Origin: Biostraticola tofi
GTDB lineage: Bacteria; Pseudomonadota; Gammaproteobacteria; Enterobacterales; Enterobacteriaceae
NCBI RefSeq assembly: GCF_004343195.1
Contig: NZ_SMCR01000001.1
Location: forward strand, 372,001 to 436,000
Direction: 5' to 3'
Length of the DNA: 64,000 bases
The first letter of the stretch is position 1. Each line of letters starts with the position of its first letter. Under the pieces are notes generated by a model. It was given only the letters and a program-made list of their open reading frames with translations. It did no database searches and was not told the origin of the DNA. Shown here one piece after another: positions 28,738 through 41,189 of the stretch. The position numbers were made by a program, and so were the translations under genes.

Positions 28738-29515
28738 ACTTCTTTTACCCGGCTGGCTGGCCGGTGTTTTACTGGCTATGGCCTCCGGCCCGCTGGGTTC
28801 TTTTGTGGTATGGCGCAAGATGTCCTACTTCGGCGATACCCTGGCCCATGCTTCGCTGCTGGGCGTCGCTTTCGGCCTACTGCTTAATATCAACCCCTTT
28901 TATGCCATTATCGCGGTTACCCTGGCGCTGGCCATAGGGCTGGTATGGCTTGAGCGCTATCCTCAGTTGGCGATTGATACCCTGCTGGGCATCATGGCTC
29001 ACAGCGCGTTGTCGCTGGGGTTGGTGGTGGTGAGTCTGATGTCGAATGTACGGGTGGATTTGATGGCATACCTGTTTGGCGATCTGCTGTCGGTGACCCT
29101 GGACGATATCGAGCTGATTGCCTGTGGCGTAGCGGTAGTGCTGGCTTTACTGGCCTGGCAATGGCGTGCGCTGCTGTCGATGACCATCAGTCCGGAGCTG
29201 GCGCATGTCGACGGCATAAACCTGCCGCGGGTGAAATTGCTGCTGATGCTGGTAACCGCCCTGACCATTGGTCTGGCGATGAAGTTTGTCGGCGCCCTTA
29301 TCATTACTTCCTTGTTGATAATACCGGCAGCAGCGGCCCGGCGTTTTTCCCGCACTCCGGAGCAGATGGCAGGACTGGCGGTGATAGCAGGGATAATTGC
29401 CGTCACCGGTGGACTGACCTTCTCGGCATTATATGATACGCCCGCCGGCCCATCGGTGGTGCTATGCGCCTCAGCGCTGTTCTTGCTAAGCTTGACCTGC
29501 CGCCAGAAAGTCTGA
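28730..29515 (+). CDS. znuB: Zinc ABC transporter permease ZnuB
   Basis: Membrane channel of the zinc importer, with about eight hydrophobic segments in 261 residues, matching E. coli ZnuB. The start [16 protein letters not shown] has an AGGGATG ribosome-site region inside the end of znuC. A longer in-frame upstream extension overlaps znuC and is rejected. The EAA-like coupling region [19 protein letters not shown] is conserved. Confidence 0.96.
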   Translation: MIELLLPGWLAGVLLAMASGPLGSFVVWRKMSYFGDTLAHASLLGVAFGLLLNINPFYAIIAVTLALAIGLVWLERYPQLAIDTLLGIMAHSALSLGLVVVSLMSNVRVDLMAYLFGDLLSVTLDDIELIACGVAVVLALLAWQWRALLSMTISPELAHVDGINLPRVKLLLMLVTALTIGLAMKFVGALIITSLLIIPAAAARRFSRTPEQMAGLAVIAGIIAVTGGLTFSALYDTPAGPSVVLCASALFLLSLTCRQKV

Positions 29516-29526
29516 GCCCTGGTCGT

Positions 29527-30525
29527 TTAGCGATCAATGCCGAAATGACGATAGGCATGGGCGGTGGCGATGCGCCCCCTGGGGGTACGCTGGATAAAGC
29601 CTTGCTGAATCAGGTAGGGCTCCAGCACATCTTCAATCGTTTCCTTCTCCTCGCCAATGGCGGCCGCCAGGTTTTCCAGCCCCACCGGTCCGCCGACAAA
29701 CTTGTCGATAATGGCCAGCAGCAGTTTGCGGTCCATAAAGTCAAACCCCTCGGAATCGACATTGAGCATGTCCAGGGCACTGACCGCCACCTCGTCGCTT
29801 ATCATGCCCGAGGCACATACCTCGGCAAAATCCCTGACCCGCCTCAGCAGGCGGTTGGCAATGCGCGGCGTGCCGCGTGAGCGGCGGGCAATTTCACGCG
29901 AGCCGGACTCGGTAATACTGAGATTGAGGCATTGGGCGCTGCGCGATACGATATGCTGCAGGTCAGCCACCTGATAGAATTCCAGCCGCTGAGTAATGCC
30001 GAAACGATCGCGCAGCGGGGACGTCAGAGAGCCGGCGCGGGTGGTCGCCCCGACCAGGGTAAACGGCGGTAATTCGATTTTAATCGACCGGGCCGCCGGC
30101 CCGTCGCCAATCATGATATCCAGCTGATAGTCTTCCATGGCTGGGTATAACACTTCTTCCACTACCGGCGACAGCCGGTGTATCTCATCGATAAACAGCA
30201 CATCATGGGGTTCAAGATTGGTCAGCATGGCCGCCAGATCGCCCGCTTTCTCAAGCACCGGCCCGGACGTGGTGCGCAGATTGACGCCCATTTCATTGGC
30301 GACGATATTGGCCAGGGTGGTTTTCCCCAGTCCCGGCGGGCCAAATATCAACAAGTGATCCAGGGCATCGCCGCGCAGTTTCGCCGCTTTGATGAAGATT
30401 TCCATCTGCTCGCGCACCTTGGGCTGCCCGACATAGTCGTCCAGCGTTTTGGGGCGTATCGCCCGGTCGATAACTTCTTCTTCGACGACCACCTCGGCGG
30501 ACAATAAACGGTCTGCTTCAATCAT
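29527..30525 (-). CDS. ruvB: Holliday junction helicase RuvB
   Basis: AAA+ motor that drives branch migration with RuvA during recombination. Walker A is GPPGLGKTT (about 55-63), Walker B is FIDEIHRL, and sensor motifs include GATTRAGSL and [15 protein letters not shown]. The C-terminal winged-helix ends in [12 protein letters not shown]. At 332 residues it lacks a few C-terminal residues relative to E. coli (336). It begins 8 bp after ruvA ends. Confidence 0.97.
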   Translation of the reverse strand: MIEADRLLSAEVVVEEEVIDRAIRPKTLDDYVGQPKVREQMEIFIKAAKLRGDALDHLLIFGPPGLGKTTLANIVANEMGVNLRTTSGPVLEKAGDLAAMLTNLEPHDVLFIDEIHRLSPVVEEVLYPAMEDYQLDIMIGDGPAARSIKIELPPFTLVGATTRAGSLTSPLRDRFGITQRLEFYQVADLQHIVSRSAQCLNLSITESGSREIARRSRGTPRIANRLLRRVRDFAEVCASGMISDEVAVSALDMLNVDSEGFDFMDRKLLLAIIDKFVGGPVGLENLAAAIGEEKETIEDVLEPYLIQQGFIQRTPRGRIATAHAYRHFGIDR

Positions 30526-30533
30526 CCTCTACC

Positions 30534-31151
30534 TCACAGGGCTGCGCGCAGGGCTTCGCGAATCAGCGTTTCAGAATCCGCATCCGGTCGAGCGACTTTA
30601 TTCACCAGCCGACTGGCCTCCTGAGGTTTATAACCTAAGGATACCAAGGCTTCAACCGCTTCGTTTTCCGGCGAAATATCGGTATCGGCGGCGCTAGGCG
30701 CGCTCAAAGCAAAATCGGTTGCGCCGACGGCGAACATATCGCCGCTCATACCCTTGAAGCGGTCTTTCATTTCGACCACCAGCCGTTCAGCCGTTTTCTT
30801 ACCCACGCCGGGCAGTTTTACCAGGGCGTTGATCTCCTGATGCTCAACGGCGCTGACGAACTGTGAGGCAGACATACCAGAAAGGATAGCCAGGGCCAAC
30901 TTGGGTCCAACGCCATTGACCTTAATCAGCTCCCGAAACAGCGCACGCTCCTGCTTATGGGTAAAGCCAAACAGCAGTTGCGCATCTTCACGCACGACGA
31001 AATGGATATAGATTATCGCTTCCTGTCCGATGTTGGGCAGCGCATAAAAACAGGTCATCGGCATATGGATTTCATAGCCAACCCCTTGGGTTTCAAGCAA
31101 CACCAGCGGTGGCTGCTTTTCCAGTATGATGCCTCTGAGACGACCGATCAC
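30534..31151 (-). CDS. ruvA: Holliday junction DNA-binding protein RuvA
   Basis: A tetrameric clamp that holds the four-way junction and loads RuvB. I place the start at a GTG ([12 protein letters not shown]) preceded by a strong AAGGAAGG ribosome site. This gives 205 residues, near E. coli's 203, while an upstream ATG would add six unrelated residues. An OB-fold (1-64), a helix-hairpin-helix pair (about 70-140) and a C-terminal RuvB-binding domain (about 155-205) are evident. Confidence 0.95.
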   Translation of the reverse strand: MIGRLRGIILEKQPPLVLLETQGVGYEIHMPMTCFYALPNIGQEAIIYIHFVVREDAQLLFGFTHKQERALFRELIKVNGVGPKLALAILSGMSASQFVSAVEHQEINALVKLPGVGKKTAERLVVEMKDRFKGMSGDMFAVGATDFALSAPSAADTDISPENEAVEALVSLGYKPQEASRLVNKVARPDADSETLIREALRAAL

Positions 31152-31190
31152 CTTGACCTTCCTTTTCAATCAACAGACAGTGCTTATAGC

Positions 31191-31218
31191 ATAAAAAAGG
31201 CTGGATGAATATCCAGCC
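31191..31218 (-). terminator. Terminator after ruvC
   Basis: On the minus strand GGCTGGAT-ATTC-ATCCAGCC runs into TTTTTTAT. It ends the aspS-nudB-yebC-ruvC transcript and isolates ruvAB, whose promoter must lie just beyond it. Confidence 0.88.
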
Positions 31219-31245
31219 CGAACGATATCCCACTCACCACATTCA

Positions 31246-31767
31246 TTAACTCATGCGACCCCGCGCAAGGTTTAGCCGGTCATCGCCGATCCGGGTGGCA
31301 TTCTGATTGATATGGCAATGGGTAATGGCGATAGCCAGCGCATCGGCGGCGTCAGCCTGGGGGCTGGCCGGCAATTTCAGCAGTGCGCGAACCATGTGCT
31401 GAACCTGGCTTTTATCGGCTGAGCCGGTGCCTACCACCGTTTGTTTAACCTGGCGCGCCGCATATTCAAACACCGGCAGGTCCTGGTTGACCGCTGCGAC
31501 AATAGCCACCCCGCGTGCCTGCCCCAGTTTAAGCGCGGAGTCCGCATTTTTCGCCATGAAGACTTGCTCGATGGCAAAAAAATCCGGCTGGAACTGGGTA
31601 ATGATTTCACTGACGCCGGCATAAATCAGCTTGAGCCGGCTGGGTAAATCATCCACCTTGGTACGAATGCAGCCACTGCCCAGATAGACAAGCTGCCTGC
31701 CCTGCTGGCGGATAACGCCGTAACCGGTTATCCGCGAGCCAGGGTCGATACCGAGGATGATGCTCAT
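31246..31767 (-). CDS. ruvC: Holliday junction resolvase RuvC
   Basis: Dimeric endonuclease that nicks Holliday junctions symmetrically. The catalytic acids are visible at D8 (GIDPGS), E67 (AIEQVF), D139 and D142 (QADAADALA). The 173 residues equal the E. coli length. It lies downstream of yebC with a 40-bp gap. The yebB gene found between ruvC and ruvA in E. coli is absent. Confidence 0.97.
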   Translation of the reverse strand: MSIILGIDPGSRITGYGVIRQQGRQLVYLGSGCIRTKVDDLPSRLKLIYAGVSEIITQFQPDFFAIEQVFMAKNADSALKLGQARGVAIVAAVNQDLPVFEYAARQVKQTVVGTGSADKSQVQHMVRALLKLPASPQADAADALAIAITHCHINQNATRIGDDRLNLARGRMS

Positions 31768-31807
31768 GACACCCGGCCGGCTATCAGGCTATCGCGCCCT
31801 GAAATTG

Positions 31808-32551
31808 TCACAGGGTGGCCGCCACCTCGTCGGAAATCTCGCCATTATGGTAGACCTCCTGCACGTCGTCGGAATCTTCGAGCATATCAATCAGCCGCAG
31901 CAGCTTGGGGGCGGTTTCTTCATCCAGATCAGCGCGGGTCGACGGCACCAGAGCGACTTCCGCAGATTCCGCCTGCAGACCGGCAGCATCGAGCGCATCT
32001 TTCACCTCGCCGAAGGCTTCTGGCGTGGTATAAACATCGATAGCGCCATCGTCATAAGTGACCACGTCATCAGCACCGGCGTCCAACGCCGCATCCATTA
32101 CCTGATCTTCATCCAGTCCCGGCGCATAGGAAATCACGCCTTTTTTGGTGAAAAGGTAAGAGACCGAGCCGTCCGTGCCCAGGTTGCCGCCGGTTTTGGT
32201 AAAGGCATGGCGCACTTCAGAAACGGTACGGTTACGGTTATCACTCAAGCATTCCACCATGACGGCGGTGCCGCCCGGGCCGTAGCCTTCATAAATAATG
32301 GTTTCCATCTGGCTATCGTCATCACCGCCAACGCCGCGGGCAATCGCCCGGTTCAGCGTGTCGCGCGTCATGTTGTTCGACAGTGCCTTGTCCACCGCTG
32401 CGCGCAGGCGCGGGTTGGAGCTGACGTCTGCACCGCCGAGCCGGGCGGCGGTGACCAGTTCACGTATAATTTTGGTAAAAATCTTGCCCCGCTTGGAATC
32501 CTGTGCCGCTTTGCGGTGCTTGGTATTGGCCCACTTACTATGACCTGCCAT
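31808..32551 (-). CDS. yebC: YebC/PmpR-family transcription or translation factor
   Basis: A 247-residue member of the TACO1/YebC family. It begins with the conserved [23 protein letters not shown], and has a central [17 protein letters not shown] segment. Members have been described as DNA-binding regulators, and more recently as factors that relieve ribosome stalling on polyproline. It is co-oriented with ruvC and nudB. Confidence 0.95.
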   Translation of the reverse strand: MAGHSKWANTKHRKAAQDSKRGKIFTKIIRELVTAARLGGADVSSNPRLRAAVDKALSNNMTRDTLNRAIARGVGGDDDSQMETIIYEGYGPGGTAVMVECLSDNRNRTVSEVRHAFTKTGGNLGTDGSVSYLFTKKGVISYAPGLDEDQVMDAALDAGADDVVTYDDGAIDVYTTPEAFGEVKDALDAAGLQAESAEVALVPSTRADLDEETAPKLLRLIDMLEDSDDVQEVYHNGEISDEVAATL

Positions 32552-32574
32552 ATCTCTCTCCGAAAAAAGCCTTT

Positions 32575-33018
32575 TCAGGCCGGATAAATAACGAATTCTT
32601 CAATCGCCTGCCGATTGCTCCAGGATTTTGTCAGCGCTGCGGCATCGACGATCGGCAGCCACCGATATGCCAAATGCTCACTGATACGCGGCGCTATCTC
32701 TGAGGGTAACGGTAAACAGAACCAGTATTCTGTATTGCGCGTCACTCCCGGCGCATATCGATGGCGAAAATGACTGAATATTTCAAATTGTATACAGCGA
32801 TGGCAGTCCAGCAGTTGCAGTCCCAGGTTATCAATATCATAACCGGTCTCTTCGCGGACTTCGCGAGCAGCCGCCTGGGCCGGCGTTTCGCCAGGCTCCA
32901 GACTGCCGGTCACCGACTGCCAGAAAGCAGCGTCATCACGTCGCTGCAGCATTAACACCCGGCCGGTATCCTGCGCATAGATCACCACCAGCACCGAAAA
33001 CGGGTGTTTCCATGCCAT
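32575..33018 (-). CDS. nudB: Dihydroneopterin triphosphate diphosphatase NudB
   Basis: Nudix enzyme that removes pyrophosphate from dihydroneopterin triphosphate early in folate synthesis. The Nudix box is visible from [17 protein letters not shown] into REETGYDI (about 38-60). The 147 residues match the family. Its ATG overlaps the aspS stop (TAATG), which implies translational coupling. Confidence 0.95.
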   Translation of the reverse strand: MAWKHPFSVLVVIYAQDTGRVLMLQRRDDAAFWQSVTGSLEPGETPAQAAAREVREETGYDIDNLGLQLLDCHRCIQFEIFSHFRHRYAPGVTRNTEYWFCLPLPSEIAPRISEHLAYRWLPIVDAAALTKSWSNRQAIEEFVIYPA

Positions 33019-34808
33019 TACTTCTGCTCGCGCTCAAAGGCTTCTTTGCCTTTACCCACCACAGCGATAGACAGATCGGCCAACGCCGCGGTATTGCCGA
33101 AACTCGGCGCTTCGGTCATCAGGTCTGCCGCCGCGGTCGTTTTCGGGAAGGCGATGACATCTCGGATGTTATCGGTGCCGGTAAGCAGCATCACCAAGCG
33201 GTCCAGACCGAAGGCCAGACCGGCGTGAGGCGGCGTACCGTATTTCAGTGCATCCAGCAGGAAGCCAAACTTCTCACGCTGTTCCTGCGGGTTGATACCG
33301 AGGATACCAAACACTGTCTGCTGCATTTCTGTTTTGTGTATACGCACCGAACCACCGCCGACTTCGTAACCATTGACCACCATGTCATAGGCATTGGCGA
33401 TAGCGGTCAGCGGCTCTGCGCCCAGTTGTTCGGCAGACATATCGCGCGGGGCGGTGAATGGATGATGCATCGCCGCCAGGCCGCCTTCTTCGTCCTCTTC
33501 AAACATCGGGAAGTCGATGACCCACAGCGGTGCCCAGCCATTGTCGTCGGTGAGCTTCAGGTCACGGCCGAGTTTCAAGCGCAAGGCGCCCAAGGCATCG
33601 GTAACCACTTTGGCGCGGTCAGCGCCGAAAAACACGATATCGCCATCTTCGGCGCTGGTGCGCGACAAAATGGACTCAAGCACCTGGGCATCCAGGAATT
33701 TAGCCACTGGGCTCTGAATACCGTCAAGGCCGGCTGACCGCTGGTTAACCTTGATATAAGCCAGGCCACGGGCGCCATAGATTTCGATATATTTGCCGTA
33801 TTCGTCAATCTGCTTGCGGCTGAGCTGCGAACCGCCGGGAACGCGGATCGCCGCCACGCGGCCGCGCGCATCGTTAGCCGGGCCGGAGAACACCTTGAAG
33901 TCGATATCCTTGACCAGATCGGCCAGATCGACGATTTCCAGCGGATTGCGCAGGTCCGGCTTATCAGAGCCAAAACGACGCATTGCTTCGGCGAAGGTCA
34001 TTACCGGGAATGCACCTAAATCGACCCCTTTGATCTCCAGCCACAGCTCGCGGATCAACTGTTCCATCTTTTCACGCACCTGGGCGGCGGACATGAAAGA
34101 GGTTTCCACATCGATTTGGGTGAATTCCGGCTGGCGATCGGCGCGCAAGTCCTCATCGCGAAAACACTTGACGATTTGATAGTAGCGGTCAAACCCCGAC
34201 ATCATCAGCAACTGCTTGAACAGCTGAGGCGATTGGGGCAGCGCATAAAATTTCCCTTTGTGCACCCGGCTGGGCACCAGGTAATCACGGGCCCCTTCCG
34301 GCGTGGCCTTGGTCAGCATTGGCGTTTCTATATCCAGGAAGCCGGCATCGTCCATAAAGCGGCGCACGAAAGCGGTTATTTTGGCGCGGGCCTTCAGGCG
34401 CTGGGCCATCTCAGGACGACGGAGATCCAGATAGCGATATTTGAGGCGCTGTTCTTCCGTGTTGGTCTGGTTGGGATCCAGCGGCAGCGGATCGGCCCGG
34501 TTGATGATAGTCAGCGATTTCGCCAGCAGTTCAACTTCGCCAGTGGCCATATCGCGGTTAATCTGGCTGTCGGGCCGTGCTCTGACGATACCGGTCAGTT
34601 GCAGGCAGAATTCGTTGCGCAACTCAGCGGCTTGAGTGAATACCTCTGTAGCATCAGGGTCAAAGAAGACCTGCACCAGTCCTTCACGATCACGCATGTC
34701 GATAAAAATCAGCCCGCCGAGATCACGGCGACGGTTGACCCAACCGCACAAGGTGACTTCCTGGCCGACATGAGACAGGTTGAGCTGTCCACAATAATGA
34801 GTTCGCAT
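33018..34808 (-). CDS. aspS: Aspartyl-tRNA synthetase
   Basis: Class II synthetase of 596 residues. It has an N-terminal OB-fold anticodon domain (1-110), class II motif 2 around [18 protein letters not shown], a bacterial insertion domain (about 290-420) and motif 3 [15 protein letters not shown] near the C-terminus. It heads the leftward aspS-nudB-yebC-ruvC group. The 286-bp gap to yecD contains the two divergent promoters; nothing else was recognised in it. Confidence 0.97.
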   Translation of the reverse strand: MRTHYCGQLNLSHVGQEVTLCGWVNRRRDLGGLIFIDMRDREGLVQVFFDPDATEVFTQAAELRNEFCLQLTGIVRARPDSQINRDMATGEVELLAKSLTIINRADPLPLDPNQTNTEEQRLKYRYLDLRRPEMAQRLKARAKITAFVRRFMDDAGFLDIETPMLTKATPEGARDYLVPSRVHKGKFYALPQSPQLFKQLLMMSGFDRYYQIVKCFRDEDLRADRQPEFTQIDVETSFMSAAQVREKMEQLIRELWLEIKGVDLGAFPVMTFAEAMRRFGSDKPDLRNPLEIVDLADLVKDIDFKVFSGPANDARGRVAAIRVPGGSQLSRKQIDEYGKYIEIYGARGLAYIKVNQRSAGLDGIQSPVAKFLDAQVLESILSRTSAEDGDIVFFGADRAKVVTDALGALRLKLGRDLKLTDDNGWAPLWVIDFPMFEEDEEGGLAAMHHPFTAPRDMSAEQLGAEPLTAIANAYDMVVNGYEVGGGSVRIHKTEMQQTVFGILGINPQEQREKFGFLLDALKYGTPPHAGLAFGLDRLVMLLTGTDNIRDVIAFPKTTAAADLMTEAPSFGNTAALADLSIAVVGKGKEAFEREQK

Positions 34809-35094
34809 AACGATATCCTTAATATTCAGCGAGGGCCGGCCGGAACGGCGCGGCGGGTCACGGCTGCAGATGCAATAATGGGGTCACGTCCCGGCAAAAT
34901 GCCGACGTTAAAAAGGCGGCCATTATAAAGTAAATTCGCCCGGAGCATAAGTCCACTGGCGCGCCGCGCATGCCAGTTGACCAAATAATTATCCCCCCAC
35001 ATATTTATTAACAACTTTAGCCGCCCACGCCCTGTTCGAACTATGCGTATTTATCCTACTCTGGGGTTCGATTATCTGTTTCGGGAGAAAAGCC

Positions 35095-35664
35095 ATGACG
35101 ACACTGAATACTACGCGTACTGCGCTGGTACTGATTGATTTACAACAGGGAATACTGCCTTTTGCCGGCGGACCTCATTCTGCTCAGCAGGTAGTGGCTA
35201 ATGCCCGTCGGCTGGCCGATGCGTTTCGCCGCAGGCAGGCGCCGGTTTTTCTGGTGCGGGTCGGCTGGTCGCCGGATTTTGCCGAAGCGCTGAAGCAGCC
35301 GGTAGACGCGCCGGTGGGCGGTAAAGGTTTACCGGAAAACTGGTGGGATTTTCCGGCCGAGCTTGGTGTCCAGGACAGCGATATCCGCATTATAAAACGC
35401 CAGTGGGGCGCATTTTACGGTACCGATCTGGAAATGCAGCTGCGTCGACGCGGTATCACGGGTATGGTGCTGGCCGGTATTTCGACCAACATCGGGGTGG
35501 AGTCTACCGCTCGCAACGCGTGGGAGCTGGGCTTTGAGCTGACCTTGGTGGAGGATGCCTGCAGCGCCCACGACAAGGCCCAGCATGATGCCAGCTTCAC
35601 CCATATTTTTCCGCGCATTGGTCGGGTGCGGCATTGTGAACAAATTTTGGCGACTGTAGAATAA
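35095..35664 (+). CDS. yecD: Isochorismatase-like hydrolase YecD
   Basis: A 189-residue cysteine-hydrolase-superfamily protein close to E. coli YecD. The Asp ([12 protein letters not shown]) and Lys ([14 protein letters not shown]) of the fold's triad are present. The usual nucleophilic Cys is replaced by Gly in [16 protein letters not shown], as also in E. coli YecD. It is therefore unlikely to be a classic isochorismatase, and the substrate is unknown. It is followed by yecE after 30 bp. Confidence 0.92.
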   Translation: MTTLNTTRTALVLIDLQQGILPFAGGPHSAQQVVANARRLADAFRRRQAPVFLVRVGWSPDFAEALKQPVDAPVGGKGLPENWWDFPAELGVQDSDIRIIKRQWGAFYGTDLEMQLRRRGITGMVLAGISTNIGVESTARNAWELGFELTLVEDACSAHDKAQHDASFTHIFPRIGRVRHCEQILATVE

Positions 35665-35694
35665 CCGTCATCCATTGCCGAGAGAAAAGCATCG

Positions 35695-36513
35695 ATGAGG
35701 TATATCGGACTGCCTCAATGGCAGCACAACGGCTGGGGAAGGTTCGGTATGCGCACCCTGGCCGATTATGCCCGCCAGTTCAACTGCGTCGAAGGAAATA
35801 CCACCTTCTATGCCCTGCCCGACCGGGGCCGGGTCATGGAATGGCGCGCCATGACGCCTGATCATTTCCGTTTTTGTTTCAAATTCCCGGCCAGCATCAG
35901 TCACCAGGCGGCGCTGCTTGATACCGACGCGCTACAGGCAGACTTTTTCCAGGCGCTGTCGCCGCTGGCCGATCGTATCGGCCAGTACTGGCTGCAGTTG
36001 CCGGCCACCTTTGGACCTGAGGGATTGGAACGGCTGTGGACCTTTCTCGATGGCTTGCCTCAGGGCTTCAGCTATGGCGTGGAGGTACGGCATCCGCTGT
36101 TCTTCGCCAAACAGGAGGATGAACGCCGGCTGAACCAGGGTCTGCATCAGCGTAAAATCAACCGGGTGGTCATGGACAGCCGTCCGGTGCATGCCGCGAT
36201 GCCGACGTCAGCCGCGCTACTGGCGGCGAAAAAGCAAAAACCTAACGTGCCGGTCCATGCGCTGTTGACCGCCGACCGGCCCCTGGTGCGTTTCATCGGC
36301 GCTGATTCGCTGGACGATAACCTCACTCTTTTTTCCCCCTGGCTTGACACGCTTGACGGTTGGCGTTCCAAGGCGTGTCCCTTCCTGTTTATTCATACGC
36401 CTGATATCGCCCAGGCACCTGAACTGGCACAGGCATTATGGCCGCTGCTGGCGGAGAAATTCACTGATATGCCGGCTGCCCCCGACTGGCCTCAGCAGAA
36501 TCTGTTGTTTTAA
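35695..36513 (+). CDS. yecE: DUF72-family protein YecE
   Basis: A 272-residue DUF72 TIM-barrel-like protein of unknown function, with the family segments FNCVEGNTTFYALP, FRFCFKFPASISH and the late FLFIHTPD. It matches E. coli YecE in size and in its position after yecD, with which it is probably co-transcribed. Confidence 0.93.
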   Translation: MRYIGLPQWQHNGWGRFGMRTLADYARQFNCVEGNTTFYALPDRGRVMEWRAMTPDHFRFCFKFPASISHQAALLDTDALQADFFQALSPLADRIGQYWLQLPATFGPEGLERLWTFLDGLPQGFSYGVEVRHPLFFAKQEDERRLNQGLHQRKINRVVMDSRPVHAAMPTSAALLAAKKQKPNVPVHALLTADRPLVRFIGADSLDDNLTLFSPWLDTLDGWRSKACPFLFIHTPDIAQAPELAQALWPLLAEKFTDMPAAPDWPQQNLLF

Positions 36514-36614
36514 CGCTAAAAAAATCCAGGCTTTATTGAGCTTGATCGACGACAGCGCCATGAACTCAGGTTATTATTCCGCTCGCTGGTCTGAATGAAA
36601 GAACGGAGTTTGAG

Positions 36615-38819
<2,205 letters not shown>

Positions 38820-38923
38820 CGCAGCCTCTACAGATTATCGGTTACCTCCGGTGAAGACGTTTTAAGTGACCGACAGCCACCCCATTGCGGTGTGTGGGTC
38901 TGGCCAGATAAAGGCGATAATTC

Positions 38924-39874
38924 ATGAATGCAGTCGTTACCCCTAGCCCGGTGCTGTGTGCTGATATCGGCGGCTCGTATATTAAATTCGGCCTCTCACC
39001 CCAGCCCTCCGACGTTGTCGGCCTGGATAAAATCGCCATGCCAGCCCACTGCTGGGATGAATTTGTCGGTGCTCTGAAGAAACTGGTCTCGGCGCATCAG
39101 GCCCATTATGCGGCCGACACGCCGCTGGCTATTTCCGCGGCCGGCATTGTTTCGCCAACCGGCGAAGTATTCGCCAGCAACATCCCGGCCTTCAGCGGGC
39201 ATTTACTGGTCACAGAGCTGACGCAATGTCTCAATCGGCAGGTGTGGTTGGCCAATGATGCCGACTGCTTCGCCCTGGCCGAGGCCACCCAAGGCCGAGG
39301 CAAAGGCCTGCCAATCGTTTTCGCCGCCATTCTGGGTACCGGTGTAGGCGGCGGACTGGTGATCAACGGCCAGACAGTTTCTGGTGCTGATGGCCTGACC
39401 GGGGAATGGGGTCACGGCCCGATTACCCGGACCGAATTGCAGCTTGATGGCGCCCGCTATTCCTTGCCCAGGCAGCCTTGCAGCTGTGGACAGAGCGGCT
39501 GCCTTGACACCTATGGCGGCGCGCGCGGCCTGGAAAAAATACATCTGCTGCTGCATGGGCAGTCTGCCGACAGCCGGACCATCATCGGGCACTGGCAACG
39601 GGATGAACCCCACGCCAGATTAACCGTCGCGGCCTGGCTGCAAGTGGTGAGCGAACCTCTGGCCTATTGCCTGAATATGACCGGTGCCTCGCTGATTGTC
39701 GTCGGCGGCGGGCTGGCCGCTGTCGAACCGTTGATAGAGGCGCTTGATAGGTTGGTTCGCCAACTGATACTGAGACGCAGCCCTGACCCGGTGGTAGTAG
39801 CAGGCCGTTTTTCCCAGCAAGGCGGTCTGGTCGGGGCATCGGTGCTGGGACATATGCGGGCCGCCGGGCGGTGA
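38924..39874 (+). CDS. ROK-family sugar kinase (NagK-like)
   Basis: A 316-residue ROK kinase. It shows the N-terminal phosphate loop ADIGGSYIKFG, the catalytic NDADCFALAEA segment, ILGTGVGGGLVING, the GEWGHGP signature and the zinc-binding CSCGQSGCLDTYGG. The pattern is closest to N-acetylglucosamine or glucose kinases, but the substrate cannot be fixed from sequence. There is no counterpart beside E. coli cmoB, so it is accessory relative to that gene order. A tandem DNA repeat begins at its stop codon. Confidence 0.85.
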   Translation: MNAVVTPSPVLCADIGGSYIKFGLSPQPSDVVGLDKIAMPAHCWDEFVGALKKLVSAHQAHYAADTPLAISAAGIVSPTGEVFASNIPAFSGHLLVTELTQCLNRQVWLANDADCFALAEATQGRGKGLPIVFAAILGTGVGGGLVINGQTVSGADGLTGEWGHGPITRTELQLDGARYSLPRQPCSCGQSGCLDTYGGARGLEKIHLLLHGQSADSRTIIGHWQRDEPHARLTVAAWLQVVSEPLAYCLNMTGASLIVVGGGLAAVEPLIEALDRLVRQLILRRSPDPVVVAGRFSQQGGLVGASVLGHMRAAGR

Positions 39875-39918
39875 CCCAACCGGCGAAGCCACAGGTGACC
39901 CAACCGGCGAAGCCACAG
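39871..39918. repeat. Two exact copies of a 24-bp tandem repeat at the ROK stop codon
   Basis: The unit, beginning GTGACCCAACCGGCGAAGCC and ending ACAG, occurs twice without mismatch (39871-39894 and 39895-39918). A third copy starts (GTGAG) and then decays. The first copy contains the ROK stop codon. Confidence 0.95.
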
Positions 39919-40316
39919 GTGAGCGACTTCCCGCCGCAAGAATCAATGACTGACGCTGCCGGCCGGTTCGACAAAACGCGACCTACTCCCACGGCGTGCC
40001 TGGATATTTATTCTGTCTATTAACCAAGACCGGCTGGATAATACCGTAAAGAGGCCCAAGCCGGTTAATTCAATCCTTTTTTCGCCGTTAATCCCTCATT
40101 GGAAAATAAGCGCGTTACGCCCCCAATATCATAATTAATTATTGCGTAGCTGATAATATATTAATGAATTCCCCATTCATCGGCTTTTATTTTTCTGCTC
40201 GATATTTCTTTGGCTATTGTAACGTAAAAAAAGCAGTGCTAATGTGGAAAACTTATCTTTCATATGTTCAAGATGAAATCCATCTCTCATCACTATTCTT
40301 TAACGAAGGGATAACT
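39875..40316. other. Gap between the ROK kinase and the PAS/LuxR regulator
   Basis: 442 bp. The left part holds the tandem repeat and a loose inverted repeat (ACCGGCT ... AGCCGGT near 40026-40065). From about 40100 the sequence becomes AT-rich and is the likely promoter region of the following regulator. An in-frame upstream extension of that regulator (from 40164) lacks a ribosome site and is not favoured. Confidence 0.5.
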
Positions 40317-41042
40317 ATGGAAACTGAAATCATGAGTTTTTCTGTCAATAATGAGCTCGATGTCCATTCCACCAGTTTTGACGCCTTCATCTCCTATATG
40401 GACACCAGCACTGATTTCTGGGTAATAAAAGATGCCGAATCCCGTTTTGTCTATGGCAACGACGTCATGCTGCATTACAGCGGCCTGCCAAAGGGTTTTG
40501 ATATAAAAGGAAAATTGGACAGCGAATGCCCGGCGCCCTGGTCTGAGCATGAGGAGATCATCCAGGCTAATGATAAAAACGTGATGGCGCGAAAGCAGAC
40601 CATACCGGTCTTGAATACCTTCACTTTCGGCGGCAAAGAAAAAAGAATTCAACCTTTTCTGCTGGAAATAACACCGTTGATAAAAGAAGGCCGAAGTATC
40701 GGCATCGTGGGTCGGGGGAAGAAACTGGAAATTTATTCAATGTATCATTTCGAGAATGGATTTCATCCAGAAACGCTGAGCTTTGGCCCTCCTGATAAAT
40801 TATTTACCGATCAAGAATTCAATGTGATATTTTTTACCTTGCAATCCATGAGCGCGAAAGAGATTGCGAAAAAATTGAATCTGTCTCATCGAACCATTGA
40901 AAATAAATTGGCAATAATATATCAGAAAATAGATGTTAATTCGTTGGTACAATTAAAAGAATATTGCCGGGCGCATGGATATTACAATTACGCACCTACC
41001 TTGTATATCAACCCAAACTCCTATATTCCGTTGGTCAGTTAG
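40317..41042 (+). CDS. PAS-like sensor with a LuxR-type DNA-binding domain
   Basis: A 241-residue single-protein regulator. The N-terminal half (about 15-140) has a PAS-like pattern (FWVIKDAESRFVYGNDVML), and the C-terminus (about 165-225) is a LuxR helix-turn-helix with MSAKEIAKKLNLSHRTIEN. A GAAGGG ribosome site precedes the ATG. The gene is more AT-rich than its neighbours, which suggests acquisition. In E. coli this interval has torYZ. The ligand and target genes are unknown; the ROK kinase and cutC flank it, but on different units. Confidence 0.8.
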   Translation: METEIMSFSVNNELDVHSTSFDAFISYMDTSTDFWVIKDAESRFVYGNDVMLHYSGLPKGFDIKGKLDSECPAPWSEHEEIIQANDKNVMARKQTIPVLNTFTFGGKEKRIQPFLLEITPLIKEGRSIGIVGRGKKLEIYSMYHFENGFHPETLSFGPPDKLFTDQEFNVIFFTLQSMSAKEIAKKLNLSHRTIENKLAIIYQKIDVNSLVQLKEYCRAHGYYNYAPTLYINPNSYIPLVS

Positions 41043-41094
41043 GCACCGTCGGGGGTAAGGGAAGCCATGCATATCGTGTCTAAGCCAGGCGGCA

Positions 41095-41125
41095 TAAAAA
41101 AAAGCCCCAAGAAAATGTTGGGGCT
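41095..41125 (-). terminator. Intrinsic terminator of cutC
   Basis: On the minus strand AGCCCCAA - 7 nt - TTGGGGCT runs into TTTTTTTT. It lies 65 bp after the cutC stop, and may also stop reading from the regulator gene on the other strand. Confidence 0.88.
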
Positions 41126-41189
41126 GGGTACTTGCAAGCATCACGGGGGTTAGTTCGTGTGCGCGGCAAAATCTGCTGTCATTACTTCG

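Noticed and set aside
40164-40316. N-terminal extension of the PAS/LuxR regulator by 51 residues
   Set aside because: The extension has no ribosome site and unrelated, AT-driven composition. The downstream ATG has GAAGGG at good spacing.
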